Below, piece after piece: positions 58,677 to 64,000 of a stretch of 64,000 nucleotides of DNA. How positions within the stretch are numbered: position 1 is the stretch's first letter; each line of letters opens with the position of its first letter. Both the position numbers and the translations under genes were made by a program. The stretch comes from Monosporascus cannonballus (taxonomy: Eukaryota; Ascomycota; Sordariomycetes; Xylariales), in contig QJNS01000099.1 in the NCBI GenBank assembly GCA_004154925.1, positions 186,001 to 250,000 of the forward strand. Reading direction: 5' to 3'. Under the pieces are notes generated by a model, which did no database searches, was not told where the DNA came from, and saw only the letters and a list, made by a program, of their open reading frames with translations.

Positions 58677-59062
58677 TATTACAACTTAACAGGTTTAGGT
58701 CTCGGGAACGGTCAGCCTTAACTAAAACAGGACCCAAATGGGTTAAAGCACATAACTGGTACTTAATCAGAAACTACTAAACACAACTGAACGGTTGTTC
58801 AGTTAAGTTCCGCTAAGCACAATCGATTAACGCTGTTTAATTAATAATTATTAAGCATACAAAAAAAAATATATATAATTACGTTTATTTCATATAACTT
58901 AAATAACTTTAACTTATAATAATAATTCGTTACCCAAAACGTCCTTAGTATTACGAGACGTAATACGATATTGTATTTATTGCTCAAAATCCCACGATAC
59001 TCCTACCAACATAAACCCGTCGACTTAGGTTTAATAGTTGGTTAATTAGCTTAGCCGTCACA
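58677..59062 (+). repeat. 3' LTR
   Basis: 386 bases, TATTACAACTTAACAGG (TGTTACGACC mutated) to GCCGTCACA. Its left half is more A/T-shifted than the 5' copy; its right half less so. Confidence 0.93.
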
Positions 59063-59067
59063 TAAAG
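59063..59067 (+). repeat. Target-site duplication TAAAG (right)
   Basis: Direct copy of 52148-52152 at the other end of the retrotransposon. Confidence 0.85.
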
Positions 59068-62000
59068 GTCCACGTAAAAGGGTAAAATATTTAGATGGCA
59101 TGGTATAACCATGCCAACTTGAGGAAGGATTTAAGGATTACGTAAAAAACCTGGTAAAACATGGATCCTTATAAGGCAGGAGAATAAAAGGGATACGCGA
59201 GGCCCTAGGTGCCAGGAAGACCGCAATTTTGATAAGTAAAGGGATACAGGTTAGCCCCTTACGCATAAATATACTTTGATAAGGACGCTAGGTTTCGGCG
59301 AAGGCGACGGAATATATCTTGAAACAAGACCGCCGGTGCTATAAAAGGGTAAAGGATGTAAAAGGAAGTTATTTGACTGCGAATTTACCGACGTACATAA
59401 TGCCTAGGGAGGAACGCCCGAGGAAAGTTGGTAAACTAACGAATCCCGGATCGCCGCCTTAAGAATAAATTAAGTTATATCGGAAGCGTTTACGTAAGCA
59501 TTACTTAGTTATATGTTAGTAAGGTACCATTTTTCGATATCGCTGGTCGACCGCAATAACTTTTATTTTTACGCGGCCTAAATTTATTCGTTTTAAGTTT
59601 TGCTTTGCTTACGTATAACGAATGGATTTACCAGAGGTTATGAAATACCTTAAGATGGTATAACCCTTTAAACCCTTTTTACGGGTAGTTTCCTAATAAG
59701 TTATCTTACAAAATTAGTTATCTGGAATTACCTCGTAAAAAAGTATATTTCTTTTTAAATTACTTTCTGGGAGATATCTTAAAAAGTTTTTATATAAATT
59801 ATATGAAATAACTTTAATAGGGGTATTTCCTTTTGTTTTTTTACAATAATTCCTTAAGATGTCGCCTTGTATCATATTTCTTAATCCTGTCGCATTAAAT
59901 TCTTTTTAGCTAATTCCTTTAGGCTTCCCGTTTCCTCCTAAACTTAATAACGCGTTCTCCTATATTTATATTTTAACATTAATAATAAGCCGTTTTCAAA
60001 GTTTGCCTAGTTAACGATTAAGCCTTATTACTTTATTATAAGCCTTAGCTTTTTTGCGCTTTATGTCTGTTATACGTTTATGGGCGTCATATATTTAAAA
60101 ATATATAAATATTTTATTTTTAAACTTATTAACTTGGAGTATACCCGTTATACCGAAAATAAAAATAAGTTGGTACCAGCTTTTAGCCCCTATTGGCGAA
60201 TACGTAATGCCGTTTACGTATCTTGGCCTTAAGTATCTGGATAAGTTATTTCGGTAATTAGATATATAAAAATTATTAATATCTGTCTTATCCCTTTCCG
60301 AACTTACTATCTTCTCTTATATTTTCTTAATTTTCGCTTCTTTATTTTCGCTATCAAACTATTACGTTATGGCAAGCAACAACCGAACGCGAAATTCGAT
60401 TTGCGTAAGGCCAGATTCCGTACGCAAAAGGCAATATTCTGAATTATTATCGATTCCTAAAAGGAGAAAAGCTGGGAGTGGCATTAAGGTAACCGGTAAT
60501 CAGGTACGTATATTAAGGAAACGACGCGGTATAACCTTAAGAGCCTTGCAATAACGTTTCAGAAATCGGATGGCAACCTTAAAAACCGCGCGATAACATT
60601 TTAGAAGTCGGATGTCGAAACGATAGGCGTAAATAAGTAGCTTTGCGTTTTAATGATCGCCAAGTACCTACTATTACAAATAATGGCATTTTCGAATGTC
60701 CTCCGGTCGAAAAGTGTGACCTAAATATTAATAATACTAGAGGATGTAATATGTGCCTTGAATTCGGCGTTATTACATTAAATTGCGGTAAGCTCCTTAG
60801 CTAATTTATGTCCCAGTTTATTAATAATATCTCAAATTACGCGGTTTGTTGGGACCATTATTAAGGAAACAGATGGAAATGTTTTATGTGCTATGCCGAT
60901 ACTAGAAAATATTATCGGATAACGGGTTTGACCGGGGATTATTAAAGCTTAAGGGGGTTAATGGGCGCGATAGTCCTATAAATTATATTTATGTAGCTTG
61001 GACCTTTTTTCTAATAAAAAATTACATATAGCAACTTAAATTAATTAAAATAACAGTTTTTTACCCCAAATTGCACCAGTTTTTTCCCATTTATAATACC
61101 TCCCGTTCCGTTTGGTACGGCCGATGTTCCAGCTTAAAATCCGTAATCCGAAAAGTTTAGAGGATTACCTGCTTAAAGGTAATAAGGCGTTATTGTTAAT
61201 AATTTTTGGAGGTGCCGGTTATTTAGTTGCCTTAATAAGGAAATGGTAGTAATTTCTTATGTTTTTATTAGTTCAGTTTAAGACGATTAGCGGAAATTCG
61301 GACCTAGGTATGGCTAGAAAATTGTTATAACGCCTTAGTTTAAGCAGATATAAATAGTTGTAATAAATCAATTAGTAATAATTATAGAAATAATAGGTTC
61401 CAATAACCTGCGACGGGTTAATACGAGTTGCCGTAGAATCACTGCTGGCGGTTAACAGAAGGTAGCGTAACTAGCAAAATGTTCCGTATCAAGGATTTAA
61501 CTGGCGCATTCCGGCCCGTATAATTGGAAAGCGCTTGCATATATTTTCGACCTTACTTTACTTTACCTTTAGGCATGCACTAACGCTAGCCTTACTGCAT
61601 ACGCGCACACCCCTGTTTTTTTACAGTTGCCTATGGTTAACAAACGTTATTACGATAAGTCGAAAATGCTTAACTAACGAGGATTTCTTGGCCTTTACCC
61701 AGGCCTAACCCGACCAGGTTCCAAAAGGTTACTTTAAGCTTAATAATATAGAACATACCTACATTAGGAAAGCCACAAAACTGATGAAAAAAAACCCCAA
61801 GACGATTATGCAAAATATGCCCAAGAAAAGGGCGCATACCATATTGTCCAAAACTTAAATCAATTTTAATTTAAAAATAATTTGATATTAAGGCTTAATA
61901 AAACCAAGACGAAAAAAAAGTTGAAAAAGCTTACTAATGTATGGAATATCCCTACCTCGTCCTTTACCGAAAACCCGGCTCCGCCTTTAATACAAACCCC

Positions 62001-62227
62001 TTACGCTCTAATAGTTCGCTCAGCTTTTCCAAATTAACCATTTTCCCGTTTTTGAAGAAGCCCGTATTTTCCAAGTTGTTTAAGGAGATCTTTCGTGGCC
62101 GTTTTATAACCTGCCGTACTTGCTATAAGCTGCCAGTACGCGGCTTAATGTCCTAATTATTATTATCCCGGTTCCGCAATTTGTCCCCGTTTTTGGCGTC
62201 GTATATATATAAGGGAATGGGATCCTC
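59068..62227. other. AT-rich repeat debris right of the LTR element
   Basis: No intact gene. A 41-base tandem duplication lies at about 60533-60616 (ATAAC.TTT.AGAA.TCGGATG repeated). Short basic frames such as 60369-60554 (+) and 61941-62156 (+) look like fragments of decayed transposons. The composition returns to normal near 62200. Confidence 0.5.
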
Positions 62228-62908
62228 CTAATCGCTTCGCTTTCGTAAAATATCGTCGAAGACGTGCTTGGGCATCCCATGGAGCACGCTAAAGGTTCTT
62301 AAAAGACTGGGTTTGGGGCGGTTATGGAGTTCCGCAAGTTTTCGCGTTATGTACAGGTCCAGCAGCTTATCCCTTCCGTCGCTCGAAGAGATATCGTTGT
62401 CGAGTCTCGGAAAACGTAGCTTAGGGCGGTCGGCGAAGACCAAAGCGTCTCGAGTCGCGCAAGGGCCAAGTAGCCCGTCTTTTCCATCTCGCAAAGAGAC
62501 CTCATCGCCGAGTCCCAGAGATCGTAGTTTGTCGAGAACTAGATCTTCGTCGTCCTGGAGCTGAAAATGGCGACCTATTTGTCTTGGGGAGAGCCGTAAC
62601 GGGGCAATGCTAGCCACTTCGGATCCGTTGTCGAGGATCCGCGCTGTTTGCGGTCTTATTGGGCTATCGGTAATCATCCGGTTATACCGTTTAGGGAGGA
62701 ACGACCGTTTCCCAAACGACGACCTGGACGAGGATAATCGGAATTCGGTGATCTCTTCGCCGAAACCCAATCGCTCGTTGGATGACCCGTCGCGTGGATA
62801 AATTCGTCTTGAGGTATATAAAAAGTTGAAATTAGTACTGGTGATACGAGTTCCGCGTCGGTCGCCGTCATCGTCGCCTAATAATTCAATGGAATATAAG
62901 TTGGACAT
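62228..62908 (-). CDS. Orphan 226-aa protein with 36-residue internal repeats
   Basis: Intact single frame from ATG 62908 (MSNLYSIELLGDDDGDRRG) to TAG, standing out by normal GC content against the AT-rich, stop-filled DNA to its left. The C-terminal half holds two tandem 36-residue repeats at a 108-base period: LGDEVSLRDGKDGLLGP-CATR...DRPKLRFPR and LDNDISSSDGRDKLLDL-YITR...NRPKPSLLR. Their shared skeleton is D-G-(K/R)-D-x-L-L ... T-R ... (D/N)-R-P-K. Charged, no Cys, no signal peptide or TM helix. I do not recognise the family. It may be a lineage-specific gene, or an accessory ORF of a transposon that escaped RIP. Confidence 0.65.
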   Translation of the reverse strand: MSNLYSIELLGDDDGDRRGTRITSTNFNFLYTSRRIYPRDGSSNERLGFGEEITEFRLSSSRSSFGKRSFLPKRYNRMITDSPIRPQTARILDNGSEVASIAPLRLSPRQIGRHFQLQDDEDLVLDKLRSLGLGDEVSLRDGKDGLLGPCATRDALVFADRPKLRFPRLDNDISSSDGRDKLLDLYITRKLAELHNRPKPSLLRTFSVLHGMPKHVFDDILRKRSD

Positions 62909-64000
62909 ACTTTGGGAATGTTAGTTTGAAAATAGGAAGAAAGTTTGAAGATGGTTGGAAAATAAGAAATTATGGGTGAAATATGTGAGGAAGATGGGAG
63001 AACGACAAGCTGTCCCGTTAACATTTAAAAATTTATCGAAGGGGAACAGATTGTTGCCTGTGGCCAAGACGAGAACTCCAATGCGATACCGCAATTTGGC
63101 ACCCTGTTTCCCTCAGCCCTGGTGCATATTGTAAGGCTATCGGAAGGCAGAGATGGAAAAGGCCAGGGTAAGAACGGTTGGCAAGGAGGATAGGTCAGGT
63201 GGTTAGGTGGTTTGTTAAGTAGCAAGGTTCTTGTACGTTCGCCACGGTAAGGGGAACAAGAAGGGCGTAATCTTATAACACAGGAGTGCCCGGTTCTAGG
63301 AGGCCTCGTTCTTAGCCATGTTGATAATTCGGGCGAAGTATTAGGCAGCCCGTATATCCTTAATTCTTTGTATCAGACTTAGGATAGCATTTTCCAATAT
63401 TAATCGTTTTTACCTCGCTAGATGCCTCCCAAGGTAAGATACCCCCGTTTACCTAATTCCATTATTTGCATAACGCCAAGGTCCTTAATCACATTTTCCC
63501 CAAGGCGCAATCCTTATATTTCATTTCATGATGGGTATCGAGCTTCCTTCTGTTAACAGATACGAATTCCTAAGCCACCACGAATGATTACGGCGCGCTG
63601 CGCCCAAAGACCGAGTAAAAAGCACGACCCTTAAGGATACGGACGCTTTTAATGCTTATGCGCAAGGCTGATATGCCAGGACCTTTACTAAAGGGGTCAA
63701 GGGTTATTGCACGATGGCGGTGGCGCTGACATTAATTAAAATCGGGAGGGAGGGAGGTTATTAAGTCGCATTTTGAAGGCGAACCCAGGTTAGGGCTGCT
63801 CAGGGGGAACATGAGCTCAGGAAAATAACAGCATTTTTATTTAATACGCCTCATAAGCCGAGTACCATTATCAAAACATTATATTGCCAGAATTGGCAAG
63901 CTCAAAATATCCGAAGGTATATTCTCCCATATGGCCCATCTATCGTCTCCTACATTATGACCAGCCTCTTTGCTTTTCAGTTTGACAATAAAGGCGTCCC
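62909..64000. other. Flank of the orphan gene to the window end, no gene seen
   Basis: Moderate GC up to about 63300, then mixed. A short minus frame at 63025-63225 is unsupported. No repeats recognised. Confidence 0.45.

Larger units (their letters stand above)
52153..59062 (+). mobile_element. Full-length RIP-inactivated chromodomain Ty3/gypsy retrotransposon (chromovirus)
   Basis: 6910 bp element with two LTRs and a 5 bp target duplication. Relics in plus-strand order: Gag zinc knuckle at 53582-53626 (CYNCGKKGHKVYKY, last Cys now Tyr); a protease-like stretch near 54660-54740; reverse transcriptase about 55455-55970 with the catalytic YFDD at 55779-55790; RNase H about 56210-56590 (TDISDYALNAVIG ... 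KNGKADALSRR); integrase about 56870-57640 (SIIMDFIIKFP; a TE.LN.TLKTYL block near 57310-57345); and a chromodomain about 57885-58000 (VEKIFDT ... HPNSENIWEPAKNL). The PR-RT-RH-IN-chromodomain order defines chromoviruses. All domains are broken by many stops, chiefly TGG to TAG/TGA and CAA/CAG to TAA/TAG changes. Chromodomains target integration to heterochromatin. No tRNA-type primer site is obvious after the 5' LTR. Confidence 0.95.

Noticed and set aside
1..64000. CRISPR arrays, prophage, secondary-metabolite cluster or giant Starship captain gene (DUF3435)
   Set aside because: No regularly spaced repeats, phage genes, PKS/NRPS/terpene signatures or tyrosine-recombinase captain motifs could be recognised.

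Overview
The window is nuclear DNA of a filamentous ascomycete, most likely a Sordariomycete. Support: 48-69 nt introns with GT(A/C)NGT donors and CTAAC/CTGAC-type branch sites; a single dispersed 5S rRNA gene with an upstream TATA-like box; fungal orthologues (striatin/PRO11, PSP1-domain protein, eL15, mitochondrial NFU1, zf-HIT protein, fungal-only kinase-like and DUF7924-type genes); and an AT-rich tract whose repeats differ by C/T and G/A transitions, the mark of repeat-induced point mutation (RIP).

Layout. 1-9 kb: 3' end of an unidentified gene; a three-exon PD-(D/E)XK-like DUF7924 gene (2013-3532, +); a 1.76 kb element with ~50 bp inverted terminal repeats carrying a dead DUF3638-like fragment (4831-6588); a single-exon degenerate kinase-like gene (7451-8437, +). 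9.8-17.3 kb: three minus-strand genes, eL15 (9813-10714), a nuclear-looking coiled-coil protein (11412-12376) and the PSP1-domain protein (14465-17246). 17.3-23.6 kb: gene-poor. 23.6-28.6 kb: NFU1 (-), divergent from a zf-HIT gene (25726-26459, +), then a basic, disordered hypothetical protein (27490-28566, -). 31.6-34.6 kb: an intact 5S rRNA gene (31635-31753, +), a Helo/ankyrin-like STAND-type gene (31943-34155, -), and a truncated 5S pseudogene. 35.7-42.1 kb: striatin (35658-38501, -), a foldback/MITE-like element, and a hotdog thioesterase (41586-42110, +). 42.1-51 kb: sparse, with one doubtful ORF and a frameshifted single-pass membrane-protein pseudogene (46105-47289, -). 51-62.2 kb: AT-rich RIP-mutated tract holding a full-length chromodomain Ty3/gypsy (chromovirus) element, 52153-59062, with LTRs and a TAAAG target-site duplication, nested in older debris. 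62.2-62.9 kb: an intact unknown gene with 36-residue internal repeats.

Housekeeping modules present: cytosolic ribosome (eL15), mitochondrial Fe-S delivery (NFU1), probable box C/D snoRNP assembly (zf-HIT) and STRIPAK signalling (striatin). The window does not form a biosynthetic or defence cluster. The accessory interest lies in the TIR element with a captured gene fragment, the 5S-bounded STAND-type gene, the pseudokinase, the DUF7924 nuclease-like gene, and the intact orphan at the edge of the repeat tract. No CRISPR, phage or bacterial system is present. All splice sites were inferred by eye from consensus and reading frame; two junctions (coiled-coil gene, ankyrin-like gene) are unresolved.
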